Source: Streptomyces pseudovenezuelae
Lineage (GTDB): Bacteria > Actinomycetota > Actinomycetes > Streptomycetales > Streptomycetaceae
Length of the DNA stretch: 64,000 nucleotides
Direction of reading: 5' to 3'
Assembly (NCBI RefSeq): GCF_029892565.1
Contig: NZ_JARXVH010000016.1
Location: 62,001 to 126,000 of the forward strand
Position 1 is the stretch's first letter; the number at the start of each line of letters is the position of its first letter. Made by a program: the position numbers and the translations under genes. Of the stretch, positions 24,487 to 32,996 are shown in pieces. The notes beneath the pieces were generated by a model. That model was not told the origin of the DNA and searched no databases. It saw only the letters and a program-made list of their open reading frames with translations.

Positions 24487-26553
24487 CTAGTGCCGAGTCC
24501 GGACCAGGAGGTACAGGAAGTACGGCGTGCCGATGACCGCGGTCATCAGGCCCGCGCCCAGTTGTGCCGGTGCGATCACCGTCCGGCCGAGGAGGTCGGC
24601 CGTGCCGACGAGGGCCGCGCCCAGGAGGACCGCCACCGGTACGACCCGGGTGTGGCGGCGGCCGACGAGGGTGCGGGCCGCGTGCGGGGCGACCAGGCCG
24701 ACGAAGGCGATCATGCCTGCGGCGGCGACCGCGGTGGCGCTCAACAGCACGCTGACGACCAGGAATCCGAGCCGTGCCGGCGCGAGGCGCAGGCCCAGGA
24801 GAGCGGGCGTGTCGTCGTCGAGGGACACGAGGTCGAGTTCGGTGCGTCGTGCCACGGCCACCGCGAGGCCCAGCACGAGGGCGCCGGCGACGGGGAGGGT
24901 GTCCGGCAGGGTGCGGCCGTAGGTGGAACCGGACAGCCAGGTGAGTGCCTTCGTGGCGTTGAAGGGGTCAGTGAGGACGATCAACAGGCTGATGAGAGCG
25001 GTCGTGGCGGCGGACACGCCGATGCCCACGAGGACCAGCCGGTTGTGGCCGAAGCCGCCGCGCGCCGCGAGTCCGAACACGAGGACTGCGGTCAGGGCCG
25101 CGCCCGCGAACGCCGCTCCCGCTACGCCCCAGGATCCGGCGGCCGATGCCGTGGTGACGAGGAGGACCGCGCCGAGGGCGGCGCCGCCCAGGACGCCGAG
25201 GGTGCCCGGCTCGGCGAGCGGGTTGCGGGTGACGGCCTGGACTAGGGTGCCGGACAGGGCCAGTGCCGCGCCCGCGAGGAGCGCGGCCAGGACGCGCGGG
25301 ACCCGGGTGTCCAGGACGAAGGAGACGGACTGCGCGGCCCGGCTCTGGGCCCAGTTGGCCACATCGCCCAGCAGCAGTTTCGTGTCGCCCAGCAGGACAC
25401 CGGCGACGGTCACCGCGAGAAGGACGACCACCAGCGCCGTCACCGTCGTCAGGAACACGGCTCTGGTGGGGATGCGCAGCCGTTCCGGGCCGGTCGCGGT
25501 GGTGGTGTCGCGTACCCGCAGGGCCATGGTGATCAGGAACACCGCGCCGAGGATGCTGGTGACGACTCCGGTGGGTACGGCGACCGCGGACTCGGCCGAG
25601 ACCAGGGCGCGCAGCAGGACGTCCGCGCCGAGCACCAGTCCGGCACCGGCCAGCCCCGCCACCGGCAGGCTCGCCCTGGTGCGGACGAACGGCCGGATGT
25701 GCCGGGCGAGCGGTCGAATCAGGGCGGGTGCGCACAGGCCGACGAAGCCGATGGGTCCGGCGAGGGTGACGGCTGCCGCCGAGAGCAGCGAAGCGAGCAC
25801 CACGACCGTGACCCTGGTGGCCCGGACCGGGACGCCGAGGCCGCGGGCTGCTTCGTCACCGAGGGCCAGGGCGTCCACGCGGCGGGCCACCAGCAGCATT
25901 CCGACGAGTCCGGCCAGGACGACGGGCGCCATCTGTGCCACGCCGTCGAAGCCGTTCTGGCCGATGCTGCCCTGGTTCCACTGGTAGAGGCCCTGGGTCC
26001 GCTCGGGGAAGAGGAGCAGCAGTCCCTCGGTGACCGAGGACAGCCCGAGGGTCAGGGCACTGCCGGCCAGGACGAGACGGACCGTCCCCGTGCCGAGGCC
26101 GGACAGGGACAGCACGATCGCCGCCGCGCCGAGCCCGCCGAGGAACGCCACGCCGGAGGAAGCGAGCAGTGGCAGCGAGGCGCCGGTGACACTGAGCAGG
26201 CCCAGGGCCAGGTAGGAACCGGCTTTCACGGCAAGGGTGTCGGGCGCGGCGAGCACGTTGCGGGTGACGGACTGCAGGGCCGCGCCGGCCATGCCGAGCG
26301 CGGCGCCGACCAGCAGGCCCGCGGTCATGCGGGGCAGCCGCGAGGAGATCACGACGGACGCGTCGGCGGAGTCGGCGTGGCCGGCGAGCGCCTTCCACAC
26401 CTCGGCGGGGCCGACGGCCGCCGTGCCCTGGGTGATGTCGACGACGGCGAGGGCCGCGACGAGGAGGACGAGCACGGCCGTCACCGCGGTCGCGCCCGTC
26501 CTGGAAGTGACGGCGGGCGCGCCGGTGGTGGGAGCTGGTGCGGTGACGGTCAT
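24487..26553 (-). CDS. Iron-siderophore ABC permease, FecCD double (FhuB-like)
   Basis: A 688-residue membrane protein made of two tandem FecCD permease halves, like E. coli FhuB. Each half has about ten helices. Half one contains SRLPRMTAGLLVGAALGMAG, half two contains TRVPRVLAALLAGAALALSG, and both have the GPIGFVGL/GMIAFVGL element that contacts the ATPase. It would carry Fe(III)-siderophore across the membrane. It is the last gene of the iron operon, 4 bases after the binding-protein stop, and would follow the iron box upstream of the ATPase gene. Confidence 0.92.
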   Translation of the reverse strand: MTVTAPAPTTGAPAVTSRTGATAVTAVLVLLVAALAVVDITQGTAAVGPAEVWKALAGHADSADASVVISSRLPRMTAGLLVGAALGMAGAALQSVTRNVLAAPDTLAVKAGSYLALGLLSVTGASLPLLASSGVAFLGGLGAAAIVLSLSGLGTGTVRLVLAGSALTLGLSSVTEGLLLLFPERTQGLYQWNQGSIGQNGFDGVAQMAPVVLAGLVGMLLVARRVDALALGDEAARGLGVPVRATRVTVVVLASLLSAAAVTLAGPIGFVGLCAPALIRPLARHIRPFVRTRASLPVAGLAGAGLVLGADVLLRALVSAESAVAVPTGVVTSILGAVFLITMALRVRDTTTATGPERLRIPTRAVFLTTVTALVVVLLAVTVAGVLLGDTKLLLGDVANWAQSRAAQSVSFVLDTRVPRVLAALLAGAALALSGTLVQAVTRNPLAEPGTLGVLGGAALGAVLLVTTASAAGSWGVAGAAFAGAALTAVLVFGLAARGGFGHNRLVLVGIGVSAATTALISLLIVLTDPFNATKALTWLSGSTYGRTLPDTLPVAGALVLGLAVAVARRTELDLVSLDDDTPALLGLRLAPARLGFLVVSVLLSATAVAAAGMIAFVGLVAPHAARTLVGRRHTRVVPVAVLLGAALVGTADLLGRTVIAPAQLGAGLMTAVIGTPYFLYLLVRTRH

Positions 26554-26557
26554 GGCG

Positions 26558-27520
26558 CTACTTCGTGAGGGCGGTGACGACGGCGTCGATGTACGCCTGC
26601 ATGGACTGCGGGCCGCCGAACATCCAGATGCCGTCGGGCAGCCGGTGCACGTTGCCCTTCTTCACGAACGGCAGCGAAGTCCAAACGGCGTTCTTCGCAA
26701 GGTCGTTGGCGAAGGGATCGCTGGCCTTCTCCGTGCTGCCGATGTAGGCGAACTCGACGTCGCCGAGGTCCGTCAGGCCCTCGACATCGGTGGCGGCCAG
26801 ACCGTAGTCGGCGTCGCCCTTGAGGGTCCAGGCGTTCTTGAGGCCTATCGACTCGTTCACGGCCCCGATGAGCGAACTGCTCGTGTAGGGGCGGACGGAC
26901 ACCTGGTTGGAGGCGACCCAGCCGTCCGCGAACGCGATCTTCCGGCCGCCGAGACCGGCGTCGGCGAGTGCCTTCCTGCCCTCGGCGACCTTGGCGTCGA
27001 AGGCCTTCTTCGCCGCGTCTGCCTTCGCCGTGGTGCCGGTCGCCTCGGCGATCAGGTCGAGGTTCTCCTCCATCTGCGCGATCTGGTCGGAGCCTTGGGC
27101 GGAGCGCACCTCCAAGACGGGTGCGATCTTCCGTAGTTGCTTGACGGCGGCGGCCGTCAGGTCGGTGGTGGCGACGATGAGGTCCGGGGAGAGCGAGGCG
27201 ATGGTGTCCATGCTGGGCTCGCCGCGGGTGCCGATGTCCTTGGGCGTGTTCTTCAGCGGGGCTGCGGTGTCCCATGTCTTGTAGCCCTTGACGTCGGCGA
27301 CACCGACGGGGTCGACGCCGAGCGTGACGAGGCTCTCCACGACGTTCCACTCGGTGCCGACGACCTTCTCGGCGGGCCCGTCGAGCTTGACCTTCGCGCC
27401 GCTCGCGTCGGTGAGGGTGATGCTCTTCGCGCTCTTCTCGGAGCTGGTGGCGGCGGGTTCGGTCGTACCGCATCCGGTCAGGACGGCAGCGGCGGCGATA
27501 GCGGTGAGGGAACGTCTCAT
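26558..27520 (-). CDS. Iron-siderophore solute-binding lipoprotein
   Basis: A 320-residue class III binding lipoprotein (FepB/FhuD type, PF01497). The signal peptide ends at LTGC (lipobox Cys about residue 17), followed by a Thr/Ser/Glu linker. The two-lobed body includes SPDLIVATTDLT and a C-terminal LPDGIWMFGGPQ. It captures ferric siderophore and passes it to the fused FecCD permease. ATG 27520 overlaps the ATPase stop (ATGA), so the operon order is ATPase, binding protein, permease. The siderophore type is not evident. Confidence 0.92.
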   Translation of the reverse strand: MRRSLTAIAAAAVLTGCGTTEPAATSSEKSAKSITLTDASGAKVKLDGPAEKVVGTEWNVVESLVTLGVDPVGVADVKGYKTWDTAAPLKNTPKDIGTRGEPSMDTIASLSPDLIVATTDLTAAAVKQLRKIAPVLEVRSAQGSDQIAQMEENLDLIAEATGTTAKADAAKKAFDAKVAEGRKALADAGLGGRKIAFADGWVASNQVSVRPYTSSSLIGAVNESIGLKNAWTLKGDADYGLAATDVEGLTDLGDVEFAYIGSTEKASDPFANDLAKNAVWTSLPFVKKGNVHRLPDGIWMFGGPQSMQAYIDAVVTALTK

Positions 27521-28389
27521 GAGGTGGTGCTGAGCCTTTCGGTACGTGCGTGATGGCGGCCGATCGCGCGGGTGCGCAGTCGGCCGGTCAGCGGGTCGGT
27601 GTCGACTTCGATGCGGATGCCGTACGTCTCGGTGAGGCGCTCGGCGGTCAGTACGTCCTCGGGCGTGCCGTCGGCGACGATCCGTCCCGCGTGCAGCAGA
27701 GCGATCCGGTCGGCGACGGCGGCCGCCTGGTCCAGGTCGTGCAGGACGACGCCGACGGCGATGCCTTGGTCGTCCGCCAAGTCCCGTACGAGATCGAGCA
27801 GTTCGACCTGGTAGCGGAGATCGAGGTAGGTCGTGGGTTCGTCGAGGAGGAGGACTCCGGTGTCCTGCGCGAGGCAGCTCGCGAGCCAGACGCGCTGGAG
27901 CTGACCGCCCGAGAGGTGTTCGGCGCCCCGGTCGGCGAGGCTCTCGACGTCGGTCAGGGCCAGTGCCCGTCGTACGGCCGCCGCGCCGTCCGGGTCCGCC
28001 CTGCCCCAGCGCCCCCGGTAGGGGTAGCGGCCGAACTCCACGATGTCCCGCACGGTCAGCCCGCTCGGGGCGGTACGACCCTGGGTCAGCAGTGCGACCC
28101 GTCGGGAGAACTCACGGGCGGTCAGGGCGAGTCCGTCGGTGGTGTCGCCGCCCTCGGTACCCAGTCCGAGGGTGCCGGTGCGGGCGCGCTGGAGTCGGGC
28201 CAGGGTGCGCAACAGCGTCGACTTGCCACTGCCGTTGGGGCCGACCAGTGCGGTCACGTGTCCGGGTCGGAGCATGATCGCCGCCTCGTGCACGACGTCG
28301 GTTCCGTCGTACGCCACGGTCACGTCCCGCGCGATCAGCTCGTGTCCGCGCGGACGGGACGGCTCGCTCGTCTCTTCACCAGAACTCAC
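27517..28389 (-). CDS. Iron-siderophore ABC transporter ATPase
   Basis: A 290-residue ATPase of the FecE/FhuC group. Walker A GPNGSGKST is at about 50-58, signature LSGGQLQRV, Walker B VLLLDEPTT, and the switch His in LHDLDQ. GTG 28389 is preceded by no ribosome site. Instead, a -10-like TAACCT lies 6 bases away inside an iron box, so the mRNA is probably leaderless. It heads the three-gene operon and should be repressed when iron is plentiful. Confidence 0.92.
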   Translation of the reverse strand: MSSGEETSEPSRPRGHELIARDVTVAYDGTDVVHEAAIMLRPGHVTALVGPNGSGKSTLLRTLARLQRARTGTLGLGTEGGDTTDGLALTAREFSRRVALLTQGRTAPSGLTVRDIVEFGRYPYRGRWGRADPDGAAAVRRALALTDVESLADRGAEHLSGGQLQRVWLASCLAQDTGVLLLDEPTTYLDLRYQVELLDLVRDLADDQGIAVGVVLHDLDQAAAVADRIALLHAGRIVADGTPEDVLTAERLTETYGIRIEVDTDPLTGRLRTRAIGRHHARTERLSTTS

Positions 28390-28393
28390 GAGC

Positions 28394-28412
28394 GAAGGTT
28401 AGCCTAACCTAA
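28394..28412 (-). promoter_or_regulatory. DmdR/IdeR iron box with leaderless -10, importer operon
   Basis: On the minus strand the site reads TTAGGTTAGGCTAACCTTC, matching 16 of 19 positions of the DmdR1/IdeR consensus TTAGGTTAGGCTCACCTAA. Its TAACCT half also fits a -10 element and ends 6 bases before GTG 28389. Fe-loaded repressor would therefore cover the promoter core. Confidence 0.75.
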
Positions 28413-28473
28413 CTGCGACCAATACTGGCGGAGCGCCGGAAAGGGCGCCAGGTCATCAGAGCGGACCGGACTC

Positions 28474-28496
28474 AGGAAGGTTAGGCTAACCTTCCT
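28474..28496 (+). promoter_or_regulatory. DmdR/IdeR iron box, perfect palindrome, before siderophore-interacting gene
   Basis: AGGAAGGTTAG and CTAACCTTCCT are perfect 11-base arms around a single G. The core GGTTAGGCTAACCT matches the iron-box consensus at 13 of 14 positions. A TAACCT (28487-28492) lies 6 bases before ATG 28499, the same geometry as the opposite promoter, with no ribosome site at normal spacing. Confidence 0.72.
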
Positions 28497-28498
28497 GC

Positions 28499-29316
28499 AT
28501 GGCGAAGATCCGCAGACTGATGCCGCAGCAGCCCGGGATGTTCCGCGCCGAAGTCGCGCGCACCAAGCGTGTCTCCCCCTCGATCCACCGCGTGACGGTC
28601 GCAGGGGCGGACCTCTCCGGGTTCCAGTGGCAGGGCTACGACCACTGGTTCCGTCTCTTCCTGCGACTCCCCCACCAACAGCGGCTCACCTGCCGGAGTT
28701 CACCGGATCGCGCTGGTGGCCGCCCTACCTGGCCATGCCGGAGGAGGTACGGCCGCACTGCGCCAACTACACCGTGGCCGACTTCCGTCCCGAAGCGGCG
28801 GAGATGGACATCGACTTCGTCGTGCACCTCGGTCCCACCGGCGAACTCGCGGGACGGGCCGCGACCTGGGCCTGCCGCGCCCGTCCCGGCGACGCGCTCG
28901 CCGTGCTCGACCAGGGGCTCCTGTTCGACTGCCCGCCGGACGCCTCCGAGGTCCTGGTCGTCGCCGACGAGACCGGACTGCCCGCCACCACCGGCATCGT
29001 GCGTTCCCTGCCACGCGAGACGGTGGGCCGGATCATCCAGGAAGTACCCACCCCGGACGACCGCCGTGACCTGGACGCCCCCGCCGGAGTCACCGTCACC
29101 TGGGTCGTCCGCGAGGACCCCACCGCCGTACCCGGCAGCGCGGCCCTCGACGAACTCCTGCGGCACTCCCCCGCCGACGAGGCCGGATACGCCTTCGTCG
29201 TCGGCGAGTCCACGCTGGCCACCGAAGGGCGCCGGCACCTGCGACGTGCCGGCCTGCCGAAGGAGCGCATCACCTTCTCCGGGTTCTGGCGGCACGAGGT
29301 GCACCAGGCGGCTTGA
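28499..29316 (+). pseudogene. Siderophore-interacting protein (FAD ferric reductase), frameshifted
   Basis: The SIP/ViuB family releases iron from imported siderophores by reduction. Translation from ATG 28499 gives RAEVARTKRVSPSIHRVTVA and GYDHWFRLFLRLPHQQ, the FAD-binding beta-barrel start. Between about 28675 and 28690 the frame shifts by one base. The rest (HLPEFTGSRWWPPYL, NYTVADFRPEAAEMDIDFVV, GDALAVLDQG, VVADETGLPATTG, FSGFWRHEVHQ) continues in another frame to 29316. One missing base near 28682 would explain it. Both halves are otherwise well conserved, so a consensus error is as likely as a real loss. Confidence 0.82.
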
Positions 29317-29343
29317 CCACCGGCCGGGGTCAGGGGCCGCCGG

Positions 29344-29781
29344 TCACGCGTCCTCGACCGTCGAGGTGACCGGCGTACCGATCTCGACCGTGCGACTGAC
29401 CGTGCAGAGCCGGTCGTGGGAGGTCTTCACCGCGCGGGGCAGGATCGCGCGGGCGCGATCGGCGCCCTCGCCGTCCGCGAAGGCGACGGAGAAGGCGACC
29501 GCGAGATCGGTCAGGCGGTTGCCGAGTTCGTCGTTGACCTTGTTGCCGCTGACCGTGACGGTGAACCTCGTGGGCTCCGCGTGCCGGCTGGTGGCGACGT
29601 CGACGTCCACCGCGGTGCAACCGCCGAGCGCGGCGAGCAGCAGTTCGACGGGGGTGAATGCGGTGTCGTCGGCATCGGAGCCGGTGCCGAAGGCGATCGT
29701 GCCGCCGCGGACATTGGTCGCGACGAAGCGTCCGGGGGCGGTTCGCTCGACGGTGACGGTGCGCAGTGAGTTGTCGGTCAT
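29344..29781 (-). CDS. OsmC-family hydroperoxide reductase
   Basis: A 145-residue OsmC/Ohr-type protein that reduces organic hydroperoxides with a pair of reactive cysteines. Both are present: one in ALGGCTAVDV and one in RLCTVSRTVE. Length and the paired-Cys layout fit the OsmC subgroup rather than plain Ohr. It converges with the siderophore-interacting gene, 27 bases away, in a GC-rich gap with only an imperfect stem. Nearby iron-uptake genes make an oxidative-stress role reasonable. Confidence 0.87.
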   Translation of the reverse strand: MTDNSLRTVTVERTAPGRFVATNVRGGTIAFGTGSDADDTAFTPVELLLAALGGCTAVDVDVATSRHAEPTRFTVTVSGNKVNDELGNRLTDLAVAFSVAFADGEGADRARAILPRAVKTSHDRLCTVSRTVEIGTPVTSTVEDA

Positions 29782-29924
29782 GCCTACGACATTAATGCGG
29801 CCCGGCCGAGGGGCGGCGGATGTCGCCGCGGGCCGAGTCGTACCTGCTCGCGATGCCGGGCACTGCGTCGAGTCCGCTCTTCAACGGATCAACGCCTTGC
29901 CCGGGTCCGCGTCGGATCCGCACG

Positions 29925-31319
29925 TCAACGGCCCAGCACCTTGCCCGGGTTGAACAGGCCCCGGGGGTCGAGGGCGTCCTTGACGGCATGGTTCAGCGCC
30001 ATCACCTCGGGACCCACCTCGGCGCGCAGGCCCTCGCGCTTGAGCAGGCCCACGCCGTGCTCGCCGGTGACCGTCCCGCCGAGGGCGAGGGCCTCGGCGA
30101 TGATGTCGTGGAACGCGGCCTGGGCCCGGGCCCGCGCCGGCTCGTCGCCGGGCGGCGTGATCAGCAGCGGGTGGAGGTTGCCGTCGCCCGCGTGCGCGAT
30201 GTTCGCGATGAGGGTCTCGTGGCGCTCGGCGATGGCGTGGATGCGGCCGAGCATCTCCGGCACGGCCGACTTCGGCACGCAGATGTCCTCGGTGAGCACC
30301 GGACCGAGCCGTTCCAGCGCCGGATAGGCCAGGCGCCGCGCCTCGAACAGGGCGTCCGCCTCCTGCGGGTCGGTGGACCGGACCGCCCAGGTCGCACCGG
30401 CCCCTTCGAAGCAACGCCGGATGGTCTCGGCCTCCTCCTCCCCTGCCTTGCCCGGCGCGTCGGTCCGCCCCAGCAGGACCACGTCCGCCTCCGTCGACAG
30501 GCCCATGTGCTTCCAGGCATCGACCGCTTCGAGGCAGTACCGGTCGATCAGTTCGAGCGCCGACGGAACCACCCCGGCGGCGGCCACGGCGGCGACGGCG
30601 TGGCCCGCGTCCACGACCGAGGAGAAGAAACCGGCCACCGTGTGTTCCGGGGCGCGGCTGGGACGCAGGCGCACGGTCACCTCGGTGATGACGCCGAGCG
30701 TTCCCTCGGATCCGACCAGCAGACCGGTGAGGTCGTAGCCCGCGACGCCCTTGGCCGTACGGCGCCCGACCCGGACCAGTTCGCCGGTCCCGGTGACGAA
30801 CTGGAGCCCCAGGACGTAGTCGCGGGTCACCCCGTACTTCACGCAGCACAGCCCGCCCGCGTTGGTGGCGACGTTGCCGCCGATCGTGGACCAGGGGGCG
30901 CTGGCCGGGTCCGGCGGGTACCACAGGTCCTGCTCCGCGCAGGCCGCGCGCAGGTCGTCGTTGACGACACCGGGTTCCACGATCGCAAGCCGCTCCAGCG
31001 GGTCGATCTGCTTGATGGCCGTCATGGCCTCGGTGGACAGCACCACCGACCCGTCCACGGCGTTCGCTCCGCCCGACAGCCCGGTCCCGGCACCGCGGGT
31101 GACCACCGCAGCCCCGTGATCGAGGCAGGCGCGGACCACGCGCTGCACCTCCTCGGCGGTCCGCGGGCGGACCACCGCCGCCGGGTTGCCGTACGGCGCC
31201 CACTCGGCCTCGTCGTGCGCGTACCCCGCCATCACGCCGGGGTCGGTGACGACGCGGCCCTCGGGGAGGTCGCTGTGCAGACGTCGGATCAGTTCGCGGT
31301 GGGGGGCCTCATCGTGCAT
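29925..31319 (-). CDS. FAD-linked oxidase, GlcD/D-lactate dehydrogenase type
   Basis: A 464-residue flavoenzyme of the vanillyl-alcohol-oxidase fold that oxidises a 2-hydroxy acid such as glycolate or D-lactate. The FAD-binding PCMH domain shows VVRPRTAEEVQRVVR, RGAGTGLSGG and STIGGNVATNAGGLCCVKYG. The FAD-oxidase C domain ends with ANIAHAGDGNLHPLL, EHGVGLLKR and FNPGKVLG. No GlcE or GlcF partner is adjacent. ATG 31319 begins the conserved region; the frame is open to 31367 without support. A 16-base palindrome lies 37 bases upstream. The gap 29782-29924 shows nothing. Confidence 0.88.
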   Translation of the reverse strand: MHDEAPHRELIRRLHSDLPEGRVVTDPGVMAGYAHDEAEWAPYGNPAAVVRPRTAEEVQRVVRACLDHGAAVVTRGAGTGLSGGANAVDGSVVLSTEAMTAIKQIDPLERLAIVEPGVVNDDLRAACAEQDLWYPPDPASAPWSTIGGNVATNAGGLCCVKYGVTRDYVLGLQFVTGTGELVRVGRRTAKGVAGYDLTGLLVGSEGTLGVITEVTVRLRPSRAPEHTVAGFFSSVVDAGHAVAAVAAAGVVPSALELIDRYCLEAVDAWKHMGLSTEADVVLLGRTDAPGKAGEEEAETIRRCFEGAGATWAVRSTDPQEADALFEARRLAYPALERLGPVLTEDICVPKSAVPEMLGRIHAIAERHETLIANIAHAGDGNLHPLLITPPGDEPARARAQAAFHDIIAEALALGGTVTGEHGVGLLKREGLRAEVGPEVMALNHAVKDALDPRGLFNPGKVLGR

Positions 31320-31355
31320 GACAGCACCGTAATCCTCGACGGACCTCGATCCCGA

Positions 31356-31371
31356 TCCGGTGATCACCGGA
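31356..31371. promoter_or_regulatory. 16-base palindrome, candidate GntR/FCD operator
   Basis: TCCGGTGATCACCGGA is a perfect palindrome in the gap between the GlcD-like gene and the universal stress gene. FadR-type GntR regulators that control lactate or glycolate oxidation bind GGT-Nx-ACC sites, which the core GGTGATCACC resembles. No such regulator gene is adjacent. Confidence 0.4.
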
Positions 31372-31501
31372 CAGAACGATCACGCGGTGGATTTCGGGAA
31401 GCCTGGCGCCGCGCCGGATGTTGATGCGTATGACACCGGTTTTCGGCGTCCCTGATCACAGCGAAGGCCCCCGGGTCTTCTTAGAAGGGGAATAAACAGC
31501 C

Positions 31502-31933
31502 ATGTTCAAGCGCATTCTGGTCGCCGTCGACCCCAGCCCCGCCCGGCACTCCACCATCCGGCTGGCCGGCGAGATGGCCCAGTTGACCGGCGCCGAGGTC
31601 CGGGTCCTGCATGTCGTGGCCTCCGCCGCCTCCATCGCCGCGGTCGTCCCGCTCGAGGACGACGCCGAGGCGAAGGCCATCCTCGACGAGGCCGTGGCCG
31701 CCCTGCGGGACAAGGGGATCAAGGCCGAGCCGGCGCTGGCCCGGGGCCTGACCACCCAGGTCGCCGCCGCCATCTCCGAGACGGCCGACGAGTTCGGCGC
31801 CGACCTCATCGTCCTGACCCCGCACCACCGGGGATCCCTCGAGGCGCTCTTCGACCCGCGGGTCAGCGACGCCGTCGCCCACACCAGCCACGCCGCGATC
31901 CTGCTTGCGCCGGAGGAAGCGGCCCAGGCCTGA
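31502..31933 (+). CDS. Universal stress protein (UspA family)
   Basis: A 143-residue single-domain Usp fold: MFKRILVAVDPSPARHSTIR at the N-terminus and DLIVLTPHHRGSLEALF, AHTSHAAILLAPE at the C-terminus. The usual ATP-binding G-2x-G-9x-G(S/T) motif is degenerate (PHHRGSL), so nucleotide binding is uncertain. GAAGGGG precedes ATG 31502 by 10 bases. It is a single gene, closed by a strong hairpin. Function beyond stress adaptation cannot be specified. Confidence 0.88.
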   Translation: MFKRILVAVDPSPARHSTIRLAGEMAQLTGAEVRVLHVVASAASIAAVVPLEDDAEAKAILDEAVAALRDKGIKAEPALARGLTTQVAAAISETADEFGADLIVLTPHHRGSLEALFDPRVSDAVAHTSHAAILLAPEEAAQA

Positions 31934-31944
31934 TCACTGCCTCG

Positions 31945-31981
31945 GTCTCCTGGCCGGGCGTCATCGCCCGGTCCGGGAGAC
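31945..31981 (+). terminator. Terminator hairpin after the universal stress gene
   Basis: GTCTCC pairs with GGAGAC, and CCGGGCG pairs with CGCCCGG, around the loop TCAT. This makes a long, near-continuous stem 12 bases after the stop, without a T-run. Confidence 0.7.
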
Positions 31982-32012
31982 GGGGTCCTACGGCCGCGCG
32001 TAGGGTTCCCCA

Positions 32013-32945
32013 ATGATCGAGGTACCGGAGACATTCGCGCGGAGCACGGTCGAGCGCGAGGGCGCGACGGGGACGGCTTGGCTCACCGAACTGCCTGGCA
32101 TCGTCGAAGAGTTGATGCAGCGATGGGGCTGCGCGCCGGACGGCGAGGTCATGCACGGCGGTGTCGGGGTCATCGTCCCGGTGCGGCGGCCGGACCGGTC
32201 GGCGGCGGTGATGAAGGTGTCGTTCCCCCACCCCGGCAACGTCCATGAACCGGACGCTTTCGACGCCTGGGGCGGACGCGGAGCCGTCCTGATGCACGCG
32301 CGCGACGACGAGCGGTACGCGATGCTGCTGGAGCGGGTGCGGGCGTCGACGCTGGCGGAGGTCGAGGACGGCGACGAGGTGGTGAAGGTGGCCGGCCGAC
32401 TCAATCGACGCCTGGCCGTTCCCGCACCGCCCGACCTGCCCCGGCTTCGGGAACAGACCGATGCCTGGGAGGAGCAACTGCGCACGGATGCCGAGGAGTT
32501 GAGTCACGCGCTGTCGCGTCGAACGGTGGACGCCGCCGTGACGACCGTCCGCGAGGTGGGCCGCGACCAGCCCGACCTCCTCATCCACGGCGACCTCCAC
32601 GGCAGGAACATCCTGCGCGCCGAGCGTGAGCCCTGGCTGGCCGTCGACCCCAAGGGCTACGTGGGAGACCCCGCCTACGACGGCGGTATTCTGCTCAAGT
32701 CACGCGCGCTCAGCATCGTGGAAGCGGACGACCCGCTCAAGGCCGTCCACCGCATCATGGACGTCTTCGCCGAGGCGGCGGAGGTCGACCGCGAACGCGT
32801 CCAGCGGTGGGCCCAGTTCCACGCCGTCCAGGCCGCGTTCTGGGCCCGCCGCAACGGGTTCCGGATGGCCCGCGGTGGCCCACTGCTGGACATGCTCACC
32901 GAATTCGTGGACCACCTCGCGGAGTTGCTCGTGGAGCGCGCCTAG
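32013..32945 (+). CDS. Aminoglycoside 6-phosphotransferase/hydroxyurea kinase family protein
   Basis: A 310-residue kinase of the APH_6_hur family, whose known members phosphorylate streptomycin or hydroxyurea. The kinase core is clear: an MKVSFPH lysine strand, the catalytic loop LLIHGDLHGRNIL (about residues 190-202) and VDPKGYVGDPAYDGG as the metal-binding DxG equivalent. It lies alone between a terminator hairpin and a convergent flavoprotein gene, with no antibiotic cluster visible. Intrinsic resistance or another small-molecule kinase role are both possible. Confidence 0.85.
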   Translation: MIEVPETFARSTVEREGATGTAWLTELPGIVEELMQRWGCAPDGEVMHGGVGVIVPVRRPDRSAAVMKVSFPHPGNVHEPDAFDAWGGRGAVLMHARDDERYAMLLERVRASTLAEVEDGDEVVKVAGRLNRRLAVPAPPDLPRLREQTDAWEEQLRTDAEELSHALSRRTVDAAVTTVREVGRDQPDLLIHGDLHGRNILRAEREPWLAVDPKGYVGDPAYDGGILLKSRALSIVEADDPLKAVHRIMDVFAEAAEVDRERVQRWAQFHAVQAAFWARRNGFRMARGGPLLDMLTEFVDHLAELLVERA

Positions 32946-32996
32946 TCACCAGGGCCGCGTGGGCCAAGTGGGCGCGCTCCGCGAGCCGTCCGCCGG

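Noticed and set aside
29820..31424. Plus-strand open frame opposite the GlcD-like oxidase
   Set aside because: Antisense shadow; the minus strand has all FAD-oxidase motifs.
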